This document shows positions 7,323 to 16,323 of a DNA stretch of 37,698 bases, in pieces. The notes under the pieces are model-generated. The model was not told the origin of the DNA. It saw only the letters and a program-made list of their open reading frames with translations, and did not search any database. This DNA comes from Nitrospirota bacterium (GTDB lineage: Bacteria; Nitrospirota; Thermodesulfovibrionia; SZUA-242): NCBI GenBank assembly GCA_003235715.1, contig QJVM01000054.1, forward strand, positions 1-37,698. The letters run 5' to 3'. The translations under genes were made by a program, and so were the position numbers. Numbering within the stretch: the first letter of the stretch is position 1; each line of letters starts with the position of its first letter.

Positions 7323-9608
7323 ATGCCGGATCAGCACGCCATAGCAGCCGCGTCAGCCCCTGACGCCGACCGTCTTTCACGGTTCGTCACCGAGCTGGGC
7401 ATTGCCCGGCGCAACATCAATTCATATCCCGACACCCACCCGCTCATCGGAACGTCCATCGAGAAGACGCTGGACATGTTGGGCCGGGTCCTCGACATCC
7501 AGTCAGAGGTTTCCCTGGGCATCGTCAAGGACAGCCTCATGCTGGGAGACGACTACCTGGACCGCAAGAATCCTGTGTTTCGCGATTTTGCCCACTCGCT
7601 GTTTCAAAGAGGCATTGCCGTCCTGACCCTCCGCCGAGGACTCCCTTCGGAGGAACTTCTCCGTTTCTGCCACCTGCTGGGGGAGCGGCCGGAGGAAATC
7701 CGGGAGAGCGGGGGGATCGAAAGCCGGGTCGCGGCCCTGGACTTGCCTCACATCGGGATACAGGCGATGGACTACGCCTCCCTGAGTACGGTTGAAGAAG
7801 GTCTTGAGGGAGCGAATGCACCCCTGGGCGTGAACAGCCTATGGGAACGTTTCATCCACGGACTTCTGGGAGACAGGCTGGACCGCGAGGGGGACAGGAT
7901 ATCCAATATCAAGTTTCTCGAACCGGAGATGGTGGCCGACCTGCTGAACCGAACCTTCACCTCGGAGCTCCTGCCTTCCGAGAACGTCGAAGGCCGCATC
8001 CATATCGATGTGGATCGGATGAAACAGGCATTTGAGAATCTCCGGAATGATGAGACCGGCATCACGGGCAAAGAACACTATACCGAAGTTCTGGCCGCCT
8101 ATATGAACGGCGTGGAGCAGGGAAGCAGCAGCCCGGATACGGAACAGGCCGCGGTGGACCTTCTGGCCCGCCTGATCGCACGACTTCGGCCGGACCTCCG
8201 AAAACAGTTCCTCCCCGGATTGACATCATCGCTGGAGCACGGGGGAAAAACGGCCGAGCGTCTCTTATCAAGGTTGTCTCCCGGACTCATCGCGCAGATT
8301 CTGGAAGACCTGAACGCCGAACCCGCCGGCACGCCTCCCCAGGTGCTTTCCGTCCTGGCCCGGCTGGCGGGCGAGCGGCGTCACGGTTCCTCCTCCACCG
8401 CGAACACAGCCCTGGATGAACGGACCGATGGAAGTGACCTGTTGCTGACTCTCTTTCGTGAAGAAAGGCGTGAAGAATACGTCCCGGGAGAATATCAGCA
8501 CACTCTGAATCGCATCATGGACATCCCGCCTGTCGGAGCGGCGCAACCCGCAGAAGACACCACCCTGGCGCTCCGGACCCTGCTGACCTCCCAGTCTGCA
8601 GAGGCTCAGACCGCCCTGATCACTTTGGAATTGATCAAGAACAGGGACCTGTTCGAAGACCGGGCCGAACTCCAGGCCCAGCTGCATGAACTGGTGGACT
8701 ACCTGCTTGAAACCGGTGATTTCCAGCACCTGCTGAAGATTTACCATCAGCTCGTATCAACAGATGAGTACGATCAGTCAGAGAAGAAGGGCAACACCAA
8801 TTTTTTCTCGCGAAAGGATTTCGTCGCCTCCGTGCTCGAAGGGCTCGCCTATTGGGGCAAGGAGAAGTACCCTGAAATCAGCCGGCTTATCCACGCCGTG
8901 GGGGAGCCGTTTGTTCAGCCCATGCTGACCCGCCTCGCCGTCGAGTCCAATATGTCGGTTCGGCGTTTCCTGATCGATGCCGTCTCGGAGGCCGGCTCTT
9001 TAGCCGCTCCGTCGGTCCTGCCCCTCTTGAAGGACTCGCGATGGTTCTTTGTCCGGAATCTGGTGATCATCCTTCGAAACATCGGAGGCCCTTCCGTCCT
9101 GCCGCATGTGAAGGCCGTGTGTCGCCACCAAAACCCGAAGGTTCGGGCCGAAGGTCTGAAGACCCTCCTCCATTTTGGGGACAAGGACGCCGAAGGCATT
9201 CTCTTGCAGGACTTTGAAAGCAAGGATCCTGCAGTCCGCCTGAACGCCATCCAGTTGGCTTCCTTTGCCCGGGGGTTGGAGGTGGCGGAGAGGCTTGTAG
9301 AAATCGTCCGGAAGGGCCCCATGGGCGCACAGGCCCTTGCCGTGAAGAAAGCCGCTGTTCGCTCGCTACAGGATATGGCACAGCCCGAAGTCCTTCCTCA
9401 ATTGCGAAGGATTCTGGGATCCTGGAGCCTCTTCCACTCGGACAAACTCAAGGAACTCAAATCCGAGATTCTCCGAAGCCTGTCCCGGTATCCGTCCGAT
9501 GCTGCCACGCCGGTTTTGGAGGACTTTATGAAATCGGCAAACGGTGAACTGTTACGGGTGGCCCAGGCCACGCTCGGACAGCTAAAGCGAAGGACTGTGC
9601 ATGGCTGA
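7323..9608 (+). CDS. HEAT-repeat protein with an N-terminal domain shared with the next gene
   Basis: The protein has 761 residues and no signal peptide. Residues from about 15 to 150 (INSYPDTHPLI, then SEVSLGIVKDSLMLGD and LPSEELLRFCHLL) resemble the N-terminus of the downstream HD-GYP protein. The C-terminal 200 residues contain HEAT-type helical repeats, seen in APSVLPLLKDSRWFFVRN, NPKVRAEGLKTLLHFGD and DPAVRLNAIQLA, which usually mediate protein binding. It overlaps the HD-GYP gene by eight bases. The ATG at 7323 has no clear ribosome binding site; a 19-codon frame starting at 7303 with a better site overlaps it. A scaffold or regulator for the HD-GYP partner is inferred from context only. 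Confidence 0.8.
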   Translation: MPDQHAIAAASAPDADRLSRFVTELGIARRNINSYPDTHPLIGTSIEKTLDMLGRVLDIQSEVSLGIVKDSLMLGDDYLDRKNPVFRDFAHSLFQRGIAVLTLRRGLPSEELLRFCHLLGERPEEIRESGGIESRVAALDLPHIGIQAMDYASLSTVEEGLEGANAPLGVNSLWERFIHGLLGDRLDREGDRISNIKFLEPEMVADLLNRTFTSELLPSENVEGRIHIDVDRMKQAFENLRNDETGITGKEHYTEVLAAYMNGVEQGSSSPDTEQAAVDLLARLIARLRPDLRKQFLPGLTSSLEHGGKTAERLLSRLSPGLIAQILEDLNAEPAGTPPQVLSVLARLAGERRHGSSSTANTALDERTDGSDLLLTLFREERREEYVPGEYQHTLNRIMDIPPVGAAQPAEDTTLALRTLLTSQSAEAQTALITLELIKNRDLFEDRAELQAQLHELVDYLLETGDFQHLLKIYHQLVSTDEYDQSEKKGNTNFFSRKDFVASVLEGLAYWGKEKYPEISRLIHAVGEPFVQPMLTRLAVESNMSVRRFLIDAVSEAGSLAAPSVLPLLKDSRWFFVRNLVIILRNIGGPSVLPHVKAVCRHQNPKVRAEGLKTLLHFGDKDAEGILLQDFESKDPAVRLNAIQLASFARGLEVAERLVEIVRKGPMGAQALAVKKAAVRSLQDMAQPEVLPQLRRILGSWSLFHSDKLKELKSEILRSLSRYPSDAATPVLEDFMKSANGELLRVAQATLGQLKRRTVHG

Positions 9609-10788
9609 AGTGAATAGAACCAGGGAATTGATCCGGGATTTTGCCCGGCAGATGGTGAGCGCAACATCCAATACCGCTCTCTACTCGGCGCAGCACGGAC
9701 AGGCTCAACGGTATACCGCCGAGGCCTGCCGGACCCTCACCGAAGCGTTGACCCTCGAGGAGGAGATCAGTCTTAAGGTCGTGGAAGACGAGGTGGTGCT
9801 GGAGGACCTCCCTTTGGGCGGCAGCCTCTATACCCATCGTTTCGGCCACTTGCTGCAAACACGGGAGATCGGATCCCTCCGCATGACCCGCGGGGTCACC
9901 GAAGAGGAACTCCGTCACCTCGTTTTCACTCTCTCCCTTCAGAAGGACCATCGGGACAGACCGCGCTCCAGCGACCATATCCATGTTGGGCGCATCGAAA
10001 TCAGGGTCAAGGATGAAGACCACCGGGACAACGGGGACGCATATCTGGCTCTGGCCGACCTGGCCACTTTCGAGCGAGAGAGACTCCTTGAGATCTACGA
10101 ACGGGTTCGGCGCCACCAGAAACTGAGCGTTGCCGGCGTCTATGACGTTGTTTCCAACTTCGTGAAGAACTTCTCCGAGCAGATGCAGACCGGTGTGGCG
10201 CTCGCCCCCCTTCGCGCCCTGGACGAGTACACGTTTACACACTCCACCAATGTCTGCCTCCTCACCCTGTCCCAGGCCATGGCGCTCGGAATCGAGGGGC
10301 GCCCTCTGCACGACATTGGCGTAGCCGCCATGCTTCATGATATCGGCAAGCTGTTCATCCCCGAGGAAGTCCTGACCAAAGCCGGGAAGCTGGACGAGGA
10401 AGAATGGCGCCTCATGCGCCTCCATCCGGTTAAAGGGGCGCGACACCTCCTGGATACGCCGGGGGTCCCCCGCCTTGCGGTGGTGGTCGCTTACGAGCAT
10501 CACATGCGGTACGATTTCAGCGGGTATCCCCAGGCGCCCGAGGGCTGGGTGCAGAACCTGTGCAGCCAGATGGTGGCCCTCTCCGACTTCTTCGATGCGC
10601 TGAGAACGAAGCGTTCCTATCGGGAGGCGGTGGAGGCCGATCGCATCATCGGGATGATGGAGGAACAGGTGGGCCGGGACATCAATCCGCAGCTGGCAGC
10701 CGTATTCTTCGAGCAAATCCGAAGGCTTCCGGGGGAGGGAGTTCCCGGAGAGGAGCCTGTTGACCCCGGGTTACCTCTCGCCCTATAA
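9601..10788 (+). CDS. HD-GYP domain protein, putative cyclic-di-GMP phosphodiesterase
   Basis: The protein has 395 residues. Its N-terminal 110 residues resemble those of the upstream HEAT protein. The HD-GYP domain spans roughly residues 170-380: H214, the metal-binding HD pair in LHDIGK (246-247), H275, the double His in YEHH (300-301) and a GYP tripeptide at 308-310 within YDFSGYP. Proteins of this family hydrolyse cyclic-di-GMP or related dinucleotides using a two- or three-metal site, and these residues are kept, so an active enzyme is likely. There is no membrane segment. Overlap with the HEAT gene indicates coupled synthesis of a protein pair. Confidence 0.9.
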   Translation: MAEVNRTRELIRDFARQMVSATSNTALYSAQHGQAQRYTAEACRTLTEALTLEEEISLKVVEDEVVLEDLPLGGSLYTHRFGHLLQTREIGSLRMTRGVTEEELRHLVFTLSLQKDHRDRPRSSDHIHVGRIEIRVKDEDHRDNGDAYLALADLATFERERLLEIYERVRRHQKLSVAGVYDVVSNFVKNFSEQMQTGVALAPLRALDEYTFTHSTNVCLLTLSQAMALGIEGRPLHDIGVAAMLHDIGKLFIPEEVLTKAGKLDEEEWRLMRLHPVKGARHLLDTPGVPRLAVVVAYEHHMRYDFSGYPQAPEGWVQNLCSQMVALSDFFDALRTKRSYREAVEADRIIGMMEEQVGRDINPQLAAVFFEQIRRLPGEGVPGEEPVDPGLPLAL

Positions 10789-10804
10789 TTCTCTCTCTTT
10801 CAAT

Positions 10805-10880
10805 GCCGAGATAGCTCAGCTGGTAGAGCAGCTGATTCGTAATCAGCAGGTCGTCGGTTCGAATCCGATTCTCGGCTCCA
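10805..10880 (+). tRNA. tRNA-Thr (anticodon CGU)
   Basis: The acceptor arms gccgaga and tctcggc pair, CCA is encoded, and the anticodon stem ctgat/atcag encloses CGT (reads ACG). The length is 76 nt. Its 3' half and terminator recur in degraded form at 13.4 kb and 32.9 kb, so it is a probable integration target. Confidence 0.95.
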
Positions 10881-10890
10881 TAAGAATCAA

Positions 10891-10920
10891 GGACTTACGG
10901 TAACCCCGTGGGTCCTTTTT
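10891..10920 (+). terminator. Terminator of tRNA-Thr
   Basis: The stem ggacttacgg/ccgtgggtcc, with G-T pairs, is followed by five T. Related hairpins follow the two tRNA remnants downstream. Confidence 0.75.
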
Positions 10921-11118
10921 GTTTATACGGGACGCCTTACGATAAAGGGCTGGACCAAGAACCACTATCGGCGTAGCATGTTCGGTATCACACCATTAGA
11001 TCCCATGAAAGGAGGACACGGCAAGGTATCTTTATAGATGAATCTGTATTCGTACCTCGGGACGTACACGTCTTGACGTTGAACCATCTTCCAGGGGAGG
11101 GGCAAAGGAGGATGAGAA

Positions 11119-13146
11119 ATGAGAAACAAAGTATCTCCCACCATCTGGTTCGCCTTCGGCCTCTTGATCTTCTTGTGGCCTGCCGCATTCGCCATCGCAC
11201 TTGAATTCCAGCCCTCTGAATACAACTTTGGGGAAGCGGAAGTTGGCACGTCGAGTACGACGATCGTTTCTCTGTCATCCAGTGCGGATACGGTGTGGGA
11301 GGGCGTCGATAGCGCCTTATTTACTCCGCTCAGCAGTCCCGACTTTTCGGTCTATCCCCCCGTCCCCCTGCCCCTGAGGTTTGACGCAGCGCACATCGAG
11401 GCTCTCACGAAGAGAGGCGATGTGATCTATTTCAAGGCCAATGACAACTCAGGACCCGAACTTTGGAGGAGCGACGGAACCCCGGAGGGGACCTTCATGG
11501 TCAAGGACATCCGTCCCAACGATTACTTCTCTTCGGTCTACGGGAATTGGGGGCATATTGAAGAAATAACCAATGTCGATGGAACCCTCTTCTTTGTCGC
11601 AAATGACTCCATTTTCGGCCCCGAACTGTGGAAGAGCGACGGGACGGAAGCCGGAACCATGTTGGTGAAGGACACCTATCCAGGGGATTATTCGAATACG
11701 CGCCCCTCTGGGCTGACAGCCTCCAACGGTTCCCTCTATTTCATAGGCGATAGCGGGACCCTCGGCACGGAACTATGGAGGAGCAACGGGACAGAAGAGG
11801 AAACCTTCATTATCCTCGACATCACGGAACCGGAGGGTGCTCGGGTGTCCAGCCTGAACGATGTAGGCGGTACACTCTATTTTCAAGCCTCTCGCCTCGG
11901 GCAGAGGGAACTCTGGAGGAGCAATGGCACCGCGGAAGGGACCGAAAGGGTTACGGATCAGCAATTTTATTCGATTTACACTACAGGGATGGTTCAGGCG
12001 AACGGAACCATTTTCTTCACGGCTACCGATTCCCTCTACGAATCGGGCCAGGAGCTATGGAAAACGGATGCGGACGGGACTGTCATGGTAAAGGACATCT
12101 TCCCGGGAACATCAGAATACGGCAGTGCAAACCAATCCCGCCCCTTTGGACTTATCCCTTTTAGCAATGCGGTCTTCTTTCACGCCGACGACGGCATGAA
12201 CGGCCGTGAACTATGGACGAGCGACGGAACCGAACCGGGAACGTACCTGTTTAAAGACATCAACGCCGGCGCAGGCAACGGCGCCTGCGGCTGGATCCCG
12301 TTTGCCGTTGTCATGAATGAGGCCCTGTATTTTTCTGGCAATGACGGGACCAACGGATGTGAGCTTTGGAAGAGCGACGGCACCCCAGAAGGTACGTTCA
12401 TGTTAAAGGAGATCGCTCCGGGACCGGACTTCTCAACCCCCCACAACTTTCATGTGGCCGACGGAATTCTCTACTTCCTCGCCACAGACCCCGATCACGG
12501 TATAGAACTCTGGAGGTCTGACGGCAACAGCGACGGAACCTTCATGGTGAAAGATATTCGACCGGGTTCCCGGGACTCTCGCATCGGACCCCTGTCCAGT
12601 ATCGGTGGCACCCTATATTTCACGGCCGACGACGGCGTCAACGGCCAGGAGCTGTGGAGAAGTAACGGGACCGAAGCGACCACGACCATGGTCACGGAAA
12701 TCCTTCCGGGTTTCGGGCCTTCACTCAACCTAGAGGTCACCTACACACCATCCTCCCTCGGACCGGCTGAGGCCCATCTCGTTCTCGCGGGCACGTCCTT
12801 TCTATTCCTGCATTTATTCGGATCAGGGGTCACGGTGGAACCGCCCCCGGGGGAACAGATCTCGGAAATACTGGAATTTTTTCAAGCTTCGGTTGAGACA
12901 GGAACTTTGTCAGGGGACGGGCCCGGCAATTCCGGGGAAGGACGCCTGAATGCCCTGACAAATATGATCGAGGCGGCAGACGATCTTATTGAAGGGGGGC
13001 TTCTTTCTGAGGCCTGCGGGCAACTGCAGGACGTCTATAACCGCTGTGACGGGTTGTCACCTCCGCCGGATTTTGTCTCGGGAGTTGCAGCTGTAGAATT
13101 GGCCAATATGATCGGAACTCTCATGAATAACCTGGGTTGCGAGTAA
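11119..13146 (+). CDS. Secreted ELWxxDGT-repeat protein inserted in an ASH-like domain
   Basis: The 675-residue protein begins with a signal peptide (about residues 1-27). Nine ELW-type repeats (ELWRSDGTPEGT and variants) occupy roughly residues 110-535, each followed by a strand ending KDI or similar; such repeats form a beta-propeller-like surface fold. The repeats interrupt an ASH/choice-of-anchor domain: YNFGEAEVGTSSTTIVSLS precedes them and VTYTPSSLGPAEAHLVL with LFGSGV follows. The last 95 residues are helical and resemble the FIMAH-type C-terminal module. A good AGGAGG site lies 7 bases before the ATG. Function is unknown, probably extracellular or periplasmic binding. It lies between tRNA-Thr and the first tRNA-Thr remnant. 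Confidence 0.85.
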   Translation: MRNKVSPTIWFAFGLLIFLWPAAFAIALEFQPSEYNFGEAEVGTSSTTIVSLSSSADTVWEGVDSALFTPLSSPDFSVYPPVPLPLRFDAAHIEALTKRGDVIYFKANDNSGPELWRSDGTPEGTFMVKDIRPNDYFSSVYGNWGHIEEITNVDGTLFFVANDSIFGPELWKSDGTEAGTMLVKDTYPGDYSNTRPSGLTASNGSLYFIGDSGTLGTELWRSNGTEEETFIILDITEPEGARVSSLNDVGGTLYFQASRLGQRELWRSNGTAEGTERVTDQQFYSIYTTGMVQANGTIFFTATDSLYESGQELWKTDADGTVMVKDIFPGTSEYGSANQSRPFGLIPFSNAVFFHADDGMNGRELWTSDGTEPGTYLFKDINAGAGNGACGWIPFAVVMNEALYFSGNDGTNGCELWKSDGTPEGTFMLKEIAPGPDFSTPHNFHVADGILYFLATDPDHGIELWRSDGNSDGTFMVKDIRPGSRDSRIGPLSSIGGTLYFTADDGVNGQELWRSNGTEATTTMVTEILPGFGPSLNLEVTYTPSSLGPAEAHLVLAGTSFLFLHLFGSGVTVEPPPGEQISEILEFFQASVETGTLSGDGPGNSGEGRLNALTNMIEAADDLIEGGLLSEACGQLQDVYNRCDGLSPPPDFVSGVAAVELANMIGTLMNNLGCE

Positions 13147-13169
13147 CAAGACACACCAATGAGTGTTTT

Positions 13170-13237
13170 GGAGCAGGCATGAGTCGGCTTTGCATGAGTG
13201 GATTCAGGATATCCATGCAAGAACGACTTCCTGCTCC
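13170..13237. other. Long imperfect stem-loop after the ELWxxDGT gene
   Basis: GGAGCAGG at 13170-13177 pairs with CCTGCTCC at 13230-13237, and inner segments AGTCG/CGACT and TTGCATG/CATGCAA also pair, leaving a loop of about 17 bases. There is no T tract, so it is not a standard terminator. It may protect the mRNA 3' end or be a mobile-repeat remnant. Confidence 0.5.
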
Positions 13238-13415
13238 CCGGAATACATACTCGAGATAATCGGGATAATTTGGAAGTGTATACCTGATTGTATTGTAGAC
13301 AGACCAAACTATCCGTAAGTATCCGTAAAACGGACGGGGGCGTAAGGGAAGAAAGACCCATATTTCGCAAGATATTCGTAACAATTCATAACTATACTTA
13401 AAGCCTGAGAAAAGA

Positions 13416-13467
13416 ATTCGTAATCAGTCCCGCCGGTGGCGGGATTCGAATCCGATTCTCGGCTCCA
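13416..13467 (+). repeat. Degenerate tRNA-Thr 3' half, copy 2
   Basis: The anticodon-arm piece attcgtaatcag and the T-arm to CCA piece ttcgaatccgattctcggct match tRNA-Thr(CGU) at 10805-10880, but the middle is altered and the 5' half is missing. The flanking sequence after CCA, including the terminator, is also duplicated. This looks like an attachment-site scar. Confidence 0.75.
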
Positions 13468-13478
13468 TAATAATCAAA

Positions 13479-13508
13479 GACTTACGGGACTGCCGTGAGT
13501 CCTTTTTT
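13479..13508 (+). terminator. Terminator copy accompanying tRNA-Thr remnant 2
   Basis: The stem gacttacgg/ccgtgagtc, with one G-T pair, is followed by six T. It is a diverged copy of the tRNA-Thr terminator at 10891. Confidence 0.7.
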
Positions 13509-13784
13509 CTTGGATTGTGCAGTAATGGTCCAGTTGGTTTTCGAACAACCCACAAAATTACCATTGCCACGCATCGAATGCCCTTCCCAGTGCATATCGC
13601 CAGCTTCCTTGAGCAATGCCTGTTTTTCTCCTGGTTCTTCAAATATTACTTCCCAGGCAGGAACGTAAGAGCAATCGAAAAGCTCTTCTGGTTGGGCGCA
13701 CCCGTCTTAGCCATCAGACTCAGCCCTGTCTTACGGGACAACTACGGGCGCAGAGGCTTCCTCTGTTAGATTTTGTGAGGCATA
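13509..13784. other. Gap without a supported gene
   Basis: A minus-strand frame open from 13706 to a stop at 13482 reads protein-like (for example EELFDCSYVPAWEV) but has no start codon with a ribosome binding site, so it may be a gene remnant. The plus-strand track ORFs here have no recognisable features. Confidence 0.4.
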
Positions 13785-13814
13785 GAGAAAAGGCAGGGCC
13801 GATGGACCCTGCCT
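13785..13814 (-). terminator. Terminator of the small secreted-protein gene
   Basis: On the minus strand AGGCAGGG/CCCTGCCT with an eight-base loop is followed by TTTTCT. It lies 33 bases after the stop at 13848. The same stem recurs at 37561-37584. Confidence 0.8.
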
Positions 13815-13847
13815 TCCTGACGTTACCCTAATTTGCTAGTGGCCTAA

Positions 13848-14219
13848 TTACGTCTGCTTCGTGTACATAATAGCTTTCTTACTTACGGGGTCATACCATA
13901 ACCCAGAAGTGAATCTGACCCACCGTCTCTCCATATTTCTAGTCAGACCATCATTTTGTGTTCGGATTTGGTAGTAGACGGTCGCTTGGTTACCTTCTTG
14001 GTGTATGCCCCATATAATTGTTAGCCTTGCAGACCCTTGGTAGAGTTCCAATAAGTACGGAGCGATAGCTTCAACACTGAGGATCTTATCCGTAACGGCA
14101 TGAGCATTCTCCGGAACTTTGTTTAGCAAATCATACTCTGAGTAATCATCCGCCAAGGCAACACCCGTGGCAGACAACAACGAGAGAACGATAGCACAAA
14201 TAATAAGACCGTACTTCAT
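13848..14219 (-). CDS. Small secreted protein of unknown function
   Basis: The 123-residue protein opens with a signal peptide (MKYGLIICAIVLSLLSATGVALA). The mature part has no recognised family; it is predicted mostly beta, with WGIHQEGNQATVYYQIR and RWVRFTSGLWYDP. The track start is too early. The ATG at 14219 has GGAGGG eight bases upstream and places the signal peptide first. It is a single gene with its own terminator and a weak sigma-54-like site upstream. The first five residues resemble those of the YtkA-like protein at 24.4 kb, but this is only a signal-peptide likeness. Confidence 0.7.
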   Translation of the reverse strand: MKYGLIICAIVLSLLSATGVALADDYSEYDLLNKVPENAHAVTDKILSVEAIAPYLLELYQGSARLTIIWGIHQEGNQATVYYQIRTQNDGLTRNMERRWVRFTSGLWYDPVSKKAIMYTKQT

Positions 14220-14276
14220 AGGAATTCCCTCCATTATTGAGATTTGCGGCAACTTAGAAACTATACCCGACTGTGC

Positions 14277-14292
14277 AGCAAATTGTGCACCC
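14277..14292 (-). promoter_or_regulatory. Weak sigma-54-like promoter
   Basis: On the minus strand GGGTGC-N5-TTGCT has the -24 GG and -12 GC at correct spacing, but three mismatches in the -24 box. The predicted start is about 47 bases before the ATG at 14219. Confidence 0.25.
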
Positions 14293-14466
14293 AATAGGGT
14301 CCAACAGGGGTAAACAGGGGAGAACCGTGATTTCTGGCACGGAGAATTTATCGAATGGAATTAAACCTGAGCGAATAGGAAAGAAGGCAGGGAGACCTGT
14401 TGGTCCCGTCGTCGTGCAGTCATTCGTCGTTTGTTATACTGCTGGTGGATAAGGGGTCTTCCGACG

Positions 14467-15975
14467 ATGGCGGCGACCCCATCCTTGGACTTGGCAAAGG
14501 ATTCTGTCACCTCGATGCCCCCATGGTTTGCTGAAATCCTGCCGCACCTTGCGGGCGCATTCACCCTGCTCTGCGCTCTCGTGGCTTCCGGCCACGCCAT
14601 TCTGCACAAGGAAGACACCCGTTCGGCGGTGGGCTGGGTGGGGATCATCTGGCTGGTTCCCCTTCTCGGGGTCCTTCTCTACCTTCTCTTCGGCATCAAC
14701 AGAATCAAGAGAAAGGCCCGGGCCTTGCGCGTCGATGCTCGGGAAGCCGGGCCATCGACCGGGACGGTCCAGAAGGTTGTCCCCAGGGATCGTCTTGCTG
14801 GGGAATACGGTTCACCTCCGGAAGAAGCCTTCAGATCCATGGCGCGCCTCGTACGCAATATCACGGGCAACGATCTCCTTCCCGGCAACAGGGTCAAGCC
14901 TCTGGTCAACGGCGACGCCGCTTATCCCGAGATGATCGAAGCAATCCAGCGGGCTGAGAAATCCGTATACCTTTCGACGTACATCTTCGACCATGACCGT
15001 GCCGGGGGGCTTTTCGTGCAGGCCCTGGGCGACGCTGTTCGCAGAGGCGTCGAGGTCAGAGTGCTGATCGACGACATGGGGGCGCGGTATTCCTGGCCGC
15101 CCGTAAGCAACAAGCTTCGGCGTGAGGGGGTGCGCGTCGCGAGGTTCCTGCCCACCTGGGTCCCGTGGCGAATGGCCTTCATGAACTTGCGCAATCACCG
15201 AAAAATTCTGGTCGTGGACCAATATGTCGGCTTCACGGGGGGCATGAACATCCGGGCGGGGCACATGGTCGCTACCGGCCCCCGCCGACCCGTTCGCGAC
15301 CTCCACTTCAGGGTGGAAGGCCCCGTGCTCGCGCACCTTTTCCGGGCATTTACCTCGGACTGGTTCTTCACGACCGGCGAACAGCTGGAGGCCGAGGGGG
15401 TGGAAGCGCCAGTGAGGCAGATGGGGCCCGTGCTGGCGAGAGGCATTCCGGACGGGCCGGACGAGGACTATGAAAAGCTCCTCTGGACTGTGTACGGCGC
15501 CCTGACCGCTGCCCATTCCTCGGTCCGGATCGTGACCCCCTATTTCCTTCCCAACACCACCCTGCTCATGGCTCTCAGGACGGCCGCGATTCGCGAGGTA
15601 ACCGTGGACATCGTGGTTCCCGAACGGCCAAACCTGCCCTTCGTAGGTTGGGCCGCCAATGCCTCTTTCCCCCAGTTGCTCGCTCACGGGTGTCGCGTCT
15701 GGCTTTCGCCACCACCTTTCGATCATACGAAACTCATGATCGTTGACGACTACTGGACGCTCATCGGTTCCGGAAACTGGGATCCGAGGAGCATGGAGCT
15801 GAATTTCGAGTTCAACCTCGAGTGTTACGATCGGGAGCTTGCAACGGACCTGGCGGCCATGGCTGACGACCGTATGCGAAGCTCCCGCCGCATCTCCCTT
15901 GACGATCTCCACTTGCGGCCCTTTCCTGTAAAGCTCCGCGACGGCGTCGTACGACTGTTTTCGCCTTATCTCTAG
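14467..15975 (+). CDS. cls: Cardiolipin synthase-type phospholipase D family protein
   Basis: Members of this family join two phosphatidylglycerol molecules to make cardiolipin at the inner membrane. The protein has 502 residues from the ATG at 14467. It has two N-terminal membrane segments (about residues 18-40 and 50-75, with VGWVGIIWLVPLLGVLLYLLFG). Two HKD catalytic motifs follow: HRKILVVD with GGMNIR downstream, and HTKLMIVD with GSGNWDPRS downstream. Both catalytic His, Lys and Asp are kept. The track start at TTG 14431 is less likely, since AAGGGG lies about ten bases before 14467. Substrate could differ within the family. It has no obvious operon partner. Confidence 0.85.
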   Translation: MAATPSLDLAKDSVTSMPPWFAEILPHLAGAFTLLCALVASGHAILHKEDTRSAVGWVGIIWLVPLLGVLLYLLFGINRIKRKARALRVDAREAGPSTGTVQKVVPRDRLAGEYGSPPEEAFRSMARLVRNITGNDLLPGNRVKPLVNGDAAYPEMIEAIQRAEKSVYLSTYIFDHDRAGGLFVQALGDAVRRGVEVRVLIDDMGARYSWPPVSNKLRREGVRVARFLPTWVPWRMAFMNLRNHRKILVVDQYVGFTGGMNIRAGHMVATGPRRPVRDLHFRVEGPVLAHLFRAFTSDWFFTTGEQLEAEGVEAPVRQMGPVLARGIPDGPDEDYEKLLWTVYGALTAAHSSVRIVTPYFLPNTTLLMALRTAAIREVTVDIVVPERPNLPFVGWAANASFPQLLAHGCRVWLSPPPFDHTKLMIVDDYWTLIGSGNWDPRSMELNFEFNLECYDRELATDLAAMADDRMRSSRRISLDDLHLRPFPVKLRDGVVRLFSPYL

Positions 15976-16323
15976 ACTCCACCCTGCTAGGAAGAGGGCG
16001 TTTCCTTTGTCGCCGAACCCGGCCTTCTCGGGGACAACGGTCCCCCGTTTGTCGTAGTCGCCCCAGAAGCGATGCTCCCCGGGGAGCGGCAAAATGAAAT
16101 CTCCCGGTTTCTGGAAGCTCCCGGAGAGGCTGTTCTCCCCATCGGCGTCAGATGCGCACAACACGGGCAACGCAAGCCTCTCCAGTCCCAGAAGAAGAGG
16201 GTGTATGTCCACACTGCGGCTGTCTGTAGCCATTCCAGGCCGTGGAATTCGGATGTAAATATGATCTTGATTCCGGCGCTGATTAATGCGAGCCTGTGGG
16301 CAAGAAGATAAAGGGGGGCCTGA
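15976..16323. other. Gap without a supported gene
   Basis: No clear gene is seen between the cls stop and the next start. A minus-strand frame is open across the gap (continuous with a shadow ORF inside cls) and reads partly protein-like, such as PGDFILPLPGEHRFWGDYD, but it has no start and no known family. I treat it as unresolved. Confidence 0.4.

Noticed and set aside
9526-10716. 396-residue minus-strand ORF
   Set aside because: Antisense shadow of the HD-GYP gene, whose catalytic motifs are clear.
13482-13706. Open minus-strand frame of about 74 codons after tRNA remnant 2
   Set aside because: It reads protein-like but lacks a start codon, ribosome site and recognisable family; kept only as a possible remnant in the gap entry.
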